6,789 nucleotides of DNA from JACCTH01 sp035250485 (GTDB lineage Bacteria > Actinomycetota > Acidimicrobiia > Spongiisociales > ZC4RG35). Under the pieces are notes generated by a model. It did no database searches and was not told the DNA's origin. It worked only from the letters and a program-made list of their open reading frames with translations. Position numbers and translations under genes: made by a program. This document shows positions 1-6,119 of the stretch, in pieces. The stretch covers positions 1 to 6,789 of the forward strand of contig DATFFB010000023.1 of assembly GCA_035250485.1 (NCBI GenBank), written 5' to 3'. Every line of letters starts with the position of its first letter. The stretch's first letter is position 1.

Positions 1-1074
1 TTGCTCTACGAGGACTGTGTCGAGCTCTCGATCCAGCCCGAGGAGGGGATGTGGGCCGCCACCACCGAGCTCTCCGCCCTCCTCCACCTCTCGGGGCGGG
101 CCGCCGAGCTGGAGCTCGGGCGGGCCCTCTCCCTCCTCCGCCTCCCCCGAGTCCTCTCCGCCCTCCGCAAGGGAGCCTTGGACCTCTACCGGGCCGAGAC
201 CATCGTCGCCCACACCTGCCATCTCCGAGAAGAAGACGCCCGCTGGGTCTCAGACCAGGTACTGGTGGAGGCTCCCGGTCTCACCGCCTCCCAGATCCGG
301 GTCCAGACCCAGCGGCTCTGTTATCTCGCCTCCCCCGAGGGGGCCCGACTCCGCTATGGGGAGGCGGTCAAGAATCGTCATGTCGAGGTAAGGGGAAACG
401 AGTTCGGCACCGCCAGCCTGGAAGGGAGGGACCTCCCCCCCGACCGGGCCGAGGCCGCCTATAAGCGGCTGACCCGCCTCGCCCGCAAGCTCAAGCGCCA
501 GGGAGAGGAGCGGACCATGGACCAGCTCCGGGCCGATCTCTTGTTGGAGCTGTTGTTGGGAGAGGCAGGGAATCAGGGAAAGCAGGGCAACGGGGGCTCG
601 GTCGAGCTCCGGGTCGACTTGGAGACCCTGGCCGGTCTCAGCGAGGCTCCGGGAGAACTTGCGGGCTTTGGTCCGGTGATCTCCGATATCGCCCGCCAGG
701 TGGCGAGGGAGCAGGCTCATTGCCCGTGGAGCTTTGCCGTCACCGATCCCGAGACGGGGATGCCGATCCATACCGGGGTGACCCGGAGAAGACCGCGCCG
801 GGAGACGAGAAGGCTGGTCGAGGCCCGTAACCCCAACTGCATCTTCCCTGGTTGTCGCAGGCCTTCCCGGGACTGTGACTTGGACCACCGGCTCCCCTGG
901 TCGGAAAGAGGTCCCACTTGTGACTGCAACCTGGTCCCCCTCTGTCGTCGTCACCACCTTTGCCGGCATCGGCTTGGTTGGAGACACCAACCCCTCCCCC
1001 GGGGTGATCATCTCTGGATCTCACCGCTCGGACATCGCTATACGACCAGCGGCAGGGCGCCTCCTAGGCGCTGA
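1..1074 (+). CDS. DUF222 / HNH endonuclease domain protein, probably 5'-truncated
   Basis: The visible 357 codons read as a DUF222 region (about residues 1-250, largely helical, rich in Leu, Ala, Arg and Glu) followed by a C-terminal HNH nuclease module (about 275-345). In the module a C-x4-C pair (C280, C285) precedes D-L-D-H (H296), then N310 and the R-R-H-H end (H318, H319), so the His-Asn-His residues are intact. C280, C285, C315 and a nearby histidine could hold a structural metal ion (inference). HNH modules usually cleave DNA with a metal ion, but the cellular role of the DUF222-HNH family is unsettled, and I do not assign one. The frame is open from base 1, which happens to be TTG. 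Family members usually have more N-terminal sequence, so the true start is probably outside the window. Twelve of 48 arginines use AGA/AGG, unlike the other genes here. It ends 23 bases before upp; a functional link is not indicated. Confidence 0.88.
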   Translation: MLYEDCVELSIQPEEGMWAATTELSALLHLSGRAAELELGRALSLLRLPRVLSALRKGALDLYRAETIVAHTCHLREEDARWVSDQVLVEAPGLTASQIRVQTQRLCYLASPEGARLRYGEAVKNRHVEVRGNEFGTASLEGRDLPPDRAEAAYKRLTRLARKLKRQGEERTMDQLRADLLLELLLGEAGNQGKQGNGGSVELRVDLETLAGLSEAPGELAGFGPVISDIARQVAREQAHCPWSFAVTDPETGMPIHTGVTRRRPRRETRRLVEARNPNCIFPGCRRPSRDCDLDHRLPWSERGPTCDCNLVPLCRRHHLCRHRLGWRHQPLPRGDHLWISPLGHRYTTSGRAPPRR

Positions 1075-1097
1075 GCACTTCCCCTACCCTCCCCGAC

Positions 1098-1718
1098 ATG
1101 CCGGTGACTGTCGTCAATCACCCCCTTGCCCAGCACTATCTCACCATCCTTCGCGATCGCTCGACAGGTACTCCCATCTTTCGAGAAACAGCCCGCCGGC
1201 TTGCCTATCTACTGGTCGCCGAGGCCACGGCTGACCTCGCTCTCCACGAAAAACCGATCGAGACCCCGCTTGAGTCGACCGTGGGCACGACGCTCGGAAA
1301 ACCGATCGTGGTGGTGGCCGTCTTTCGCGCCGGGCTTGGGCTGGTGGATGCCGCCATCGATCTCCTGCCAAATGCCCGGATCGGATACGCCGGCGTCCAG
1401 CGCAATGAGGAGACCGCCGAGCCGATGGAGTACTACACCAAGTTCCCGCCGATGGCAGACGCGCGGGTGCTCATCCTCGAGCCCATGCTCGCCACCGGCG
1501 GCTCCCTGGCTTGGGCATGCGAACAGGTGAAGGCAAAAGGGGCGGTGGACATAACCGCGGTTTGCGTGGTCTCGGCTCCGGACGGAATCAAGGTCATGGA
1601 GGAACGTCATCCCGAAGTCCGCATCGTGACCGCCGCCGTCGATCGCGGATTGAACGAGCGCTTTTACATCGAACCCGGCCTCGGCGACATGGGTGATCGG
1701 TTGTTCGGGACGGCGTGA
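1098..1718 (+). CDS. upp: Uracil phosphoribosyltransferase
   Basis: This cytoplasmic salvage enzyme joins uracil and PRPP to give UMP and pyrophosphate. The 206-residue length matches the usual 205-210. The N-terminus has the family pattern (N-H-P-L near residue 7, then a T-x-x-R-D stretch). V-F-R-A-G-L at 75-80 is the conserved strand and turn. The PRPP loop at 128-136 reads E-P-M-L-A-T-G-G-S; most relatives have Asp instead of Glu at its first position. The C-terminal uracil site is present as P-G-L-G-D-M-G-D-R followed by F-G-T (about 193-204). The ATG at 1098 places the conserved N-terminus correctly. No Shine-Dalgarno sequence precedes it (the 23 bases upstream are pyrimidine-rich), so leaderless or SD-independent initiation is possible. 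Its TGA overlaps the GTG of the next gene by 4 bp. It is likely the first gene of a pyrimidine salvage operon with deoB and the phosphorylase. Confidence 0.96.
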   Translation: MPVTVVNHPLAQHYLTILRDRSTGTPIFRETARRLAYLLVAEATADLALHEKPIETPLESTVGTTLGKPIVVVAVFRAGLGLVDAAIDLLPNARIGYAGVQRNEETAEPMEYYTKFPPMADARVLILEPMLATGGSLAWACEQVKAKGAVDITAVCVVSAPDGIKVMEERHPEVRIVTAAVDRGLNERFYIEPGLGDMGDRLFGTA

Positions 1719-1966
1719 GCCAAACCGACTTCGAAAAGGCTGTGCTGGAGGTGCTTCGATCCCTCAAGTCCGGCGAGGTAGTGACTTACGGGGAAGTCGC
1801 CGAGCTGGCTGGTTATCCCGGAAGGGCCCGGGGAGTGGGTCGGATCCTGGCCATCACCCCGGAGGACCTGCCCTGGTGGCGAGTGGTCGGGGCGGGAGGG
1901 AAGATTCGCTCCCCCAATCCGGAGCTTCAGGAGCACCTGCTGGATATGGAGAGCCAGGCTAAGTAG
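1715..1966 (+). CDS. Alkyltransferase-like (ATL) protein, MGMT family without the catalytic cysteine
   Basis: This 83-residue protein matches the DNA-binding domain of O6-alkylguanine-DNA alkyltransferases. V-V-T-Y-G-E-V-A (Y25) corresponds to the nucleotide-flipping region and its tyrosine, and R39 in R-A-R-G-V-G to the arginine finger (Tyr114 and Arg128 in human MGMT). The active-site P-C-H-R is here P-W-W-R (53-56), so both the methyl-accepting Cys and the adjacent His are Trp and it cannot act as a methyltransferase. Known ATL proteins bind O6-alkylguanine tightly and hand the lesion to nucleotide excision repair; that role is inferred here. It is shorter than most ATLs, which run to about 100 residues or more, but the core is complete. 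The GTG start lies in a 4-bp overlap with the upp stop and suits the conserved first helix, suggesting translational coupling. It stops 27 bases before deoB, in the same reading frame. A function in nucleoside metabolism has no sequence support. Confidence 0.9.
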   Translation: MSQTDFEKAVLEVLRSLKSGEVVTYGEVAELAGYPGRARGVGRILAITPEDLPWWRVVGAGGKIRSPNPELQEHLLDMESQAK

Positions 1967-1993
1967 ACGAACTCTGCTTGCCATACTCGGCCG

Positions 1994-3163
1994 GTGCAAA
2001 GAGCGGTAATCATCATGATCGATTCGTGTGGGGTCGGGGCAGCTCCCGACGCCGCCGACTATGGGGACGAGGGATCGGACACGATCGGACACACCGCCGA
2101 GGCGGTGGGTGGGCTGTCGCTTCCCAACTTCGAGAAGGCCGGCCTCGGCAACCTCCACGGCGATCTGTCCGGTGTGCCCCCGACTTCCGAGGCGACCATG
2201 GCCTTCGGGCGCATGGCCGAGGCGTCGGCCGGGAAAGACTCGACCACAGGACACTGGGAGATTGCCGGTCTCATCACCGACCAGCCCCAGGCCACCTTTA
2301 CTGACACCGGCTTTCCCGATGACCTCGTCAAGCCGATCGAAACCGAGTCGGGGTATGAGTTCATCGGCAACCACGCGGCTTCGGGAACCACCATCATCGA
2401 CGAGCTGGGGGCCGAGCACGTCCGCACCGGCAAGCCCATTCTCTATACCTCCGCCGACTCTGTTTTCCAGATCGCCGCTCACACCGACGTCATCGCGCTG
2501 GGGGATCTCTACAAGCTCTGCGAAGTCGCCCGACGCCACTGCGATCGGTATCGAATCGGGCGGGTCATTGCCCGTCCCTTCGTCGGTGAGCCCGGCAATT
2601 TTCATCGCACCTACGACCGGCGCGATTTCGCACTGGCCCCCGGGGGCCCGACGCTGCTCGACCATGCCAAGGACGCCGGACTGGGGGTACTAGGGATAGG
2701 CAAGATCGAGGACCTCTTCGCCGGTCAGGGACTGACCGAGTCCATCCACACCGAGGGAGACCACGACGGACTCGATCGAACCGTCTCGGCCCTAGAGGAG
2801 CGGACGGGTCCCGGCATCATCTTCACGAATCTCGTCGACCTCGACATGGTCTATGGCCACCGTGAGAATCCGGAGGGCTATGCCGCCGGGTTGAAGTTGA
2901 TCGATTCCTATCTGCCGGCACTGGTCGGTGGCCTCGGAGCCGAAGACCTCCTGTTCCTCTCCGCCGATCATGGCAATGACCCCACCGACGGCTCCACAGA
3001 TCACACTCGGGAGTTCGTGCCCCTGCTCGTCGCCGGAATGAAGTCGGCCGGAATCAACCTCGGAACCCGGGAGCAGTACTGCGACGTCGCCGCCACCATC
3101 GCTCAAGGGTTCGGTCTGACGGCACCCGCTCGCGGCCGTTCGTTTCTCGACGAGATCAGCTGA
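1994..3163 (+). CDS. deoB: Phosphopentomutase
   Basis: DeoB interconverts (deoxy)ribose-1-phosphate and (deoxy)ribose-5-phosphate in the cytoplasm, linking nucleoside cleavage to sugar metabolism. The 389 residues match the family (about 390-405), and it belongs to the alkaline phosphatase superfamily with two metal ions. All expected ligands are visible at the spacing of the Bacillus cereus enzyme: D10 in the first strand, D284 and H289 in D-M-V-Y-G-H, D315 and H316 in A-D-H-G-N-D, and H327 in T-D-H-T-R-E. The phosphorylated threonine is T85 in G-K-D-S-T-T-G-H-W-E. The cap domain occupies about residues 95-210. The GTG at 1994 puts the first strand right at the N-terminus; the only other nearby candidate, ATG at 2015, would cut into that strand. 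There is no clear ribosome binding site. It is flanked by the ATL gene (27-bp gap) and the phosphorylase (2-bp gap), so co-transcription is likely. Confidence 0.97.
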   Translation: MQRAVIIMIDSCGVGAAPDAADYGDEGSDTIGHTAEAVGGLSLPNFEKAGLGNLHGDLSGVPPTSEATMAFGRMAEASAGKDSTTGHWEIAGLITDQPQATFTDTGFPDDLVKPIETESGYEFIGNHAASGTTIIDELGAEHVRTGKPILYTSADSVFQIAAHTDVIALGDLYKLCEVARRHCDRYRIGRVIARPFVGEPGNFHRTYDRRDFALAPGGPTLLDHAKDAGLGVLGIGKIEDLFAGQGLTESIHTEGDHDGLDRTVSALEERTGPGIIFTNLVDLDMVYGHRENPEGYAAGLKLIDSYLPALVGGLGAEDLLFLSADHGNDPTDGSTDHTREFVPLLVAGMKSAGINLGTREQYCDVAATIAQGFGLTAPARGRSFLDEIS

Positions 3164-3165
3164 GG

Positions 3166-4476
3166 ATGAACGCAGTCGAGCTGATCCAGCGCAAGCGCGA
3201 TCGGCTGCTCTTGACCGAAGATGAAATTGCATGGCTGATTCGCTCTTACACCGATGGCACCGTCACCGACTACCAGATGTCCGCGCTGGCCATGGCGGTG
3301 TTTCTCAATGGCCTCAGCCCAAGCGAGCTAACGGCCTGGACCGGGGCGATGCTCCATTCGGGAGAGGTGCTCAACTTCTCTGACATCCCCCAGCCCAAGG
3401 TCGACAAACATTCGACGGGGGGCGTGGGCGACAAGGTCTCGATCCCGCTGGCACCGATGGTGGCGGCTTGCGGAGTGGCCATCCCGATGATGTCCGGACG
3501 GGGCCTAGGACACACCGGAGGCACTCTCGACAAGCTGGAATCAATTCCCGGCTTTACCACCGCCCTCGATCCGGACCGCTTTCGGGAGGTGCTGTCCGAG
3601 TGCGGTCTGGTCCTGGCCGGACAATCCGAGACCCTCGTCCCCGCCGATCGCAAGCTCTATGCGCTGCGAGATGCCACCGGCACGGTCGAGTCGATCCCGC
3701 TCATCGCCTCCTCGATCATGTCGAAGAAGCTGGCCGAGGATCTCGACGGATTGGTGCTGGACGTGAAGGTCGGGGCAGGTGCATTCATGAAGCAAGCGGC
3801 TCAGGCCCGCGAGCTTGCCCGGACGATGGTCGCGATAGGCGACTCTTATGACGTCGAGACCGTTGCGCTGCTGACCGCCATGGATCAGCCATTGGGCAAC
3901 GAAGTCGGCAATGCCAACGAGATCGCCGAGTCCATTTCTCTCCTCAGGGGAGAAGGTCCCCCAGACCTGCTCGAGGTCACCATGGCTTTGGGAACCGAAA
4001 TGCTGACCGTGGCCGGGCTCGAAACCGATCCGGAAAAGGCGCGGCTCCTCTTGCAGAAGACGATCGACGATGGCGAGGCCTTGGAGCTGTTGGGCCGGGT
4101 GGTAGCCGCCCAGGGCGGGGACCGGAACGTGATCGACGATCCCACCGGAGTTCTGCCCCGGGCGCCGCATCAATCCGAGGTCACGGCTGAACGGAAGGGC
4201 TTTTTGACCACCCTCGATGCCCTCCGGGTGGGGGTCACTGCCATGCGGCTCGGCGCCGGTCGCGAACGGAAGGAGGACACGATCGATCCCTCGGTCGGGA
4301 TCAGGATTCATCACAAGGTGGGCGATGAGGTCGAGGAGGGCCAACCGTTGCTGACTCTCTTCTATCGCCACCCCGCCCGACTCGACGAGGCGCTCTCGGT
4401 GCTCGAGGGAGCGATCGAAATCGGGGACGCGAGACCCGAAGCCTCTCCATTGGTTCTGGAGCGGATCGAGAGTTAG
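3166..4476 (+). CDS. deoA: Thymidine / pyrimidine-nucleoside phosphorylase
   Basis: The enzyme uses phosphate to split thymidine, deoxyuridine or uridine into the base and (deoxy)ribose-1-phosphate. It has 436 residues, typical of the family. The N-terminal helical domain (1-70) is followed by the phosphate-binding loop K-H-S-T-G-G-V-G-D-K (81-90), then the family signature S-G-R-G-L-G-H-T-G-G-T-L-D-K-L-E (110-125). H82, R168, S183 and K187 line up with the active-site residues His85, Arg171, Ser186 and Lys190 of E. coli thymidine phosphorylase with a constant offset of three. The C-terminal domain (about 345-425) carries G-R-E-R-K-E-D and D-P-S-V-G-I. Sequence reading alone does not separate a thymidine-specific DeoA from a broader Pdp enzyme; pairing with upp would favour one that also releases uracil. 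The ATG follows the deoB stop by 2 bp. The TAG stop interlocks with the stop of the opposing transporter gene. Confidence 0.95.
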   Translation: MNAVELIQRKRDRLLLTEDEIAWLIRSYTDGTVTDYQMSALAMAVFLNGLSPSELTAWTGAMLHSGEVLNFSDIPQPKVDKHSTGGVGDKVSIPLAPMVAACGVAIPMMSGRGLGHTGGTLDKLESIPGFTTALDPDRFREVLSECGLVLAGQSETLVPADRKLYALRDATGTVESIPLIASSIMSKKLAEDLDGLVLDVKVGAGAFMKQAAQARELARTMVAIGDSYDVETVALLTAMDQPLGNEVGNANEIAESISLLRGEGPPDLLEVTMALGTEMLTVAGLETDPEKARLLLQKTIDDGEALELLGRVVAAQGGDRNVIDDPTGVLPRAPHQSEVTAERKGFLTTLDALRVGVTAMRLGAGRERKEDTIDPSVGIRIHHKVGDEVEEGQPLLTLFYRHPARLDEALSVLEGAIEIGDARPEASPLVLERIES

Positions 4477-5297
4477 CGCGCCAATAGGACTACAGCCGCC
4501 ATGGCCAAACCGAGTCCAACCCTCTGTCTGCCGGCGATGGGTTCTTTCAATATGAGGACAGCGAGCAGAACGGTGATTGCCGGGTACAGCGACGCAAGGA
4601 CCGCCACCAGGGTGAGGAGACCCGAGCGAAAAGCCAGTAGGAGGAACACGTTGGCGACGATGTCGCCGATGCCCACCAGAACCAACAACAACCTCGTCCC
4701 CGGCTGTGGGAGCGGGACCCGCCGCACCAGCAACCAGGTTGCCATGAGCGTCACGGAAGCGACGCGGGCTCCGACCAGCGGCCACAAACCGGCCCCGTCC
4801 CCGGTCTGAGCGATGGCGACGAAGAAGAAACCGAAACCGAACCCCGCCAGGATTCCGTAGCCGACCCCTCCGTTGGAATCCTCGCTCTCGCTCACGCCGG
4901 AGGCGACCAGCCAGACCGCCGGGAGCGCCAACATGACTCCGACCCACTCCAGAAGGATCGGGCGCTCGCCGATCGCGAGACCAAATCCCAACGGGATGAG
5001 GGCCGAAAGCAAAGCCGCCAGCGGTGAGACCACGCTCATCCGGCCCTTGGCCAGTCCCTGATAAAGAGCGTAAATCCCGCCCGTGCCCACCACCCCGCCG
5101 ATCGCCCCCCAAATCAGATCGGAGACCCGGAAAGAAGTAGCGGGATATAGGAGCGACAACCCCATGCCCAATACGAGTCCCACCAGTTGGGTCCAGAACA
5201 CGACGGCGCTCGCCGCCATCCGGCGTCCGGCCACGCCTCCGTAGAAATCGGCGGCGCCGTAGATCAGAGATGCGAGCAGCGCGAAGACAGCGGACAT
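4473..5297 (-). CDS. EamA/DMT-superfamily membrane transporter
   Basis: This 274-residue protein is almost wholly hydrophobic and reads as two homologous five-helix halves, the EamA (drug/metabolite transporter) plan with about ten membrane segments. The first half spans about 1-133 and the second about 145-274, joined by an acidic loop near 134-144 (S-E-S-E-D). Family marks include the early A-L-L-A-S-L-I-Y-G motif, G-L-A-K-G-R-M-S-V-V-S-P-L at the end of helix 3, the matching A-S-L-Y-P-A-I-T in the second half, and L-K-E-P near 250-253, which recurs in EamA proteins. Substrate cannot be read from sequence; characterised relatives export amino acids, metabolites or drugs. The ATG at 5297-5295 starts at the first helix; no well-placed Shine-Dalgarno is seen. 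It is convergent with the nucleoside phosphorylase (4-bp stop overlap) and divergent from etfB (63-bp gap). A nucleoside transport role from the neighbourhood would be speculation, since it is on the opposite strand. Confidence 0.9.
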   Translation of the reverse strand: MSAVFALLASLIYGAADFYGGVAGRRMAASAVVFWTQLVGLVLGMGLSLLYPATSFRVSDLIWGAIGGVVGTGGIYALYQGLAKGRMSVVSPLAALLSALIPLGFGLAIGERPILLEWVGVMLALPAVWLVASGVSESEDSNGGVGYGILAGFGFGFFFVAIAQTGDGAGLWPLVGARVASVTLMATWLLVRRVPLPQPGTRLLLVLVGIGDIVANVFLLLAFRSGLLTLVAVLASLYPAITVLLAVLILKEPIAGRQRVGLGLAMAAVVLLAR

Positions 5298-5360
5298 GAG
5301 AGCGGCACACTCTCGTTACGATCGAACGTCGAGGACAAATCCGCTTGCCGAGGAGGCTCG
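5298..5360. promoter_or_regulatory. Divergent intergenic region between the transporter gene and etfB
   Basis: These 63 bases must hold the start signals of the transporter gene (minus) and probably of etfBA (plus). TACGAT at 5317-5322 fits an actinobacterial -10 of form TAnnnT for the plus strand, but no convincing -35 lies upstream. Short inverted repeats are visible: GAGAG/CTCTC arms with a 7-base loop (5298-5314), directly beside the transporter start codon, and GTT/AAC arms around CGATCG (5315-5327). Promoter placement is tentative. Confidence 0.4.
5351..5356 (+). promoter_or_regulatory. Ribosome binding site of etfB
   Basis: A perfect AGGAGG lies four bases before the ATG at 5361. It decides the etfB start: the same frame is open back to an ATG at 5187, but that extension runs antisense through the transporter gene and lacks family similarity. 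Confidence 0.85.
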
Positions 5361-6119
5361 ATGCGCATCGTCGTCTGCGCCAAACAGATCCCCGATCCCG
5401 CCACGCCGTACAAACTCGAAGCCGACACTCACTGGCTGGTGCGCCCCGCCGAGCAGGTACTCGACGACACCGACCGGTACGGAGTGGAGATGGGGCTGCA
5501 GCTGGCGCAGAACTCCGAGGGCGGGGTGACGATCGTCTCCATGGGTCCCGCAGGATCGATGCAGGGATTGCGCCAGGCTCTGGCGATGGGTGCCGGGAAG
5601 GCCGTGATCATCGACGACCCGACGCTGCGGGGATCGGACGCGTTGGCCACCGCCCGCGTGCTGGCGGCAGCTATCGCCAGGGAAGGATTCGACCTCGTGA
5701 TCGCAGGCACGGAGTCGACCGACGGGTATTCAGGGGTGGTGCCGCAAATGGTGGCCGAGATACTCGATGTCCCGGCCCTTACCTACGCCACCGAGGTCAA
5801 GGCGGCAGAGGGGAAAATCACCATTCACCGCCAAACCTCGACCGGGTACGAGGTGGTGGAGGGATCGCTTCCGGCATTGGTGACCGTTACCGCGGGGGTA
5901 GTCGAACCTCGATACCCGACGTTCAAGGGAATTATGGAAGCCAAGAAGAAGCCGGTCGACAATCTCACCCTCGCCGATCTGTCGGTCGAGGCAACCACCG
6001 ATCAGAAAGTTACATCGATCAGCGATGCTCCCGCTCGAAGCGGCGGGGCCAAGATCGAAGACGATGGCACCGCCCACGAGAAGATCATCGAACTGCTCGC
6101 CCAGAAGAAGGTGATTTGA
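5361..6119 (+). CDS. etfB: Electron transfer flavoprotein beta subunit
   Basis: EtfB pairs with EtfA to form a soluble FAD-containing heterodimer that takes electrons from dehydrogenases (for example acyl-CoA dehydrogenases) and passes them to ETF:quinone oxidoreductase. At 252 residues it has the usual length. It opens with the family start V-C-A-K-Q-I-P-D-P (5-13). The nucleotide-binding stretch G-T-E-S-T-D-G-Y-S-G at 116-125 corresponds to the AMP site of conventional EtfB. V-E-P-R-Y-P-T-F-K-G (181-190) followed by I-M-E-A-K-K-K-P is the conserved recognition loop used to dock partner dehydrogenases. Overall it resembles the non-bifurcating actinobacterial type, though a bifurcating role cannot be excluded without its partners. 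The start at 5361 is set by the AGGAGG at 5351-5356. The gene overlaps etfA by one base (TGATG), and its last codons double as the etfA ribosome binding site. Confidence 0.96.
   Translation: MRIVVCAKQIPDPATPYKLEADTHWLVRPAEQVLDDTDRYGVEMGLQLAQNSEGGVTIVSMGPAGSMQGLRQALAMGAGKAVIIDDPTLRGSDALATARVLAAAIAREGFDLVIAGTESTDGYSGVVPQMVAEILDVPALTYATEVKAAEGKITIHRQTSTGYEVVEGSLPALVTVTAGVVEPRYPTFKGIMEAKKKPVDNLTLADLSVEATTDQKVTSISDAPARSGGAKIEDDGTAHEKIIELLAQKKVI
6109..6115 (+). promoter_or_regulatory. Ribosome binding site of etfA inside the end of etfB
   Basis: AGGTGAT, within the Lys-Val-Ile codons that end etfB, is complementary to seven bases of the usual 16S rRNA anti-Shine-Dalgarno end. Its AGG core lies seven bases before the ATG at 6119. 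With the one-base stop/start overlap this points to coupled translation of the two subunits. Confidence 0.7.

Noticed and set aside
250..1011. A 253-codon minus-strand open frame
   Set aside because: Antisense to the DUF222-HNH gene, which has clear HNH residues; low-complexity Gly/Pro-rich product.
1039..1044. TATACG as a -10 element for the upp operon
   Set aside because: No -35 match at a suitable distance, and the site lies inside the HNH coding region; too weak to list as a promoter.
1..1074. HNH gene as part of a phage-defence or mobile system
   Set aside because: No partner restriction, methyltransferase, integrase, transposase or repeat is visible, and the upstream side is outside the window.
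2073..2092. Tandem 10-base repeat (GATCGGACAC twice)
   Set aside because: It lies within the conserved D-T-I-G-H region of deoB and the two copies are read in different frames, so it is a coding coincidence.
2635..2648. A 14-bp perfect palindrome of G and C
   Set aside because: It encodes Ala-Pro-Gly-Gly inside deoB, has no loop and no following T-run; chance in GC-rich coding DNA is enough.
1664..2665. A 333-codon minus-strand open frame
   Set aside because: Antisense to deoB, the ATL gene and the end of upp, all firmly identified; no family motif in the product.
3541..5310. A 589-codon open frame on the minus strand
   Set aside because: It runs antisense through the phosphorylase and overlaps the transporter gene in another frame. 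Its product is Arg/Gly-rich with no recognisable domain, as expected from high-GC shadow frames.
5187..5360. N-terminal extension of EtfB to an upstream ATG
   Set aside because: The extra 58 residues lie antisense to the transporter and have no EtfB similarity, while a perfect AGGAGG precedes the ATG at 5361.
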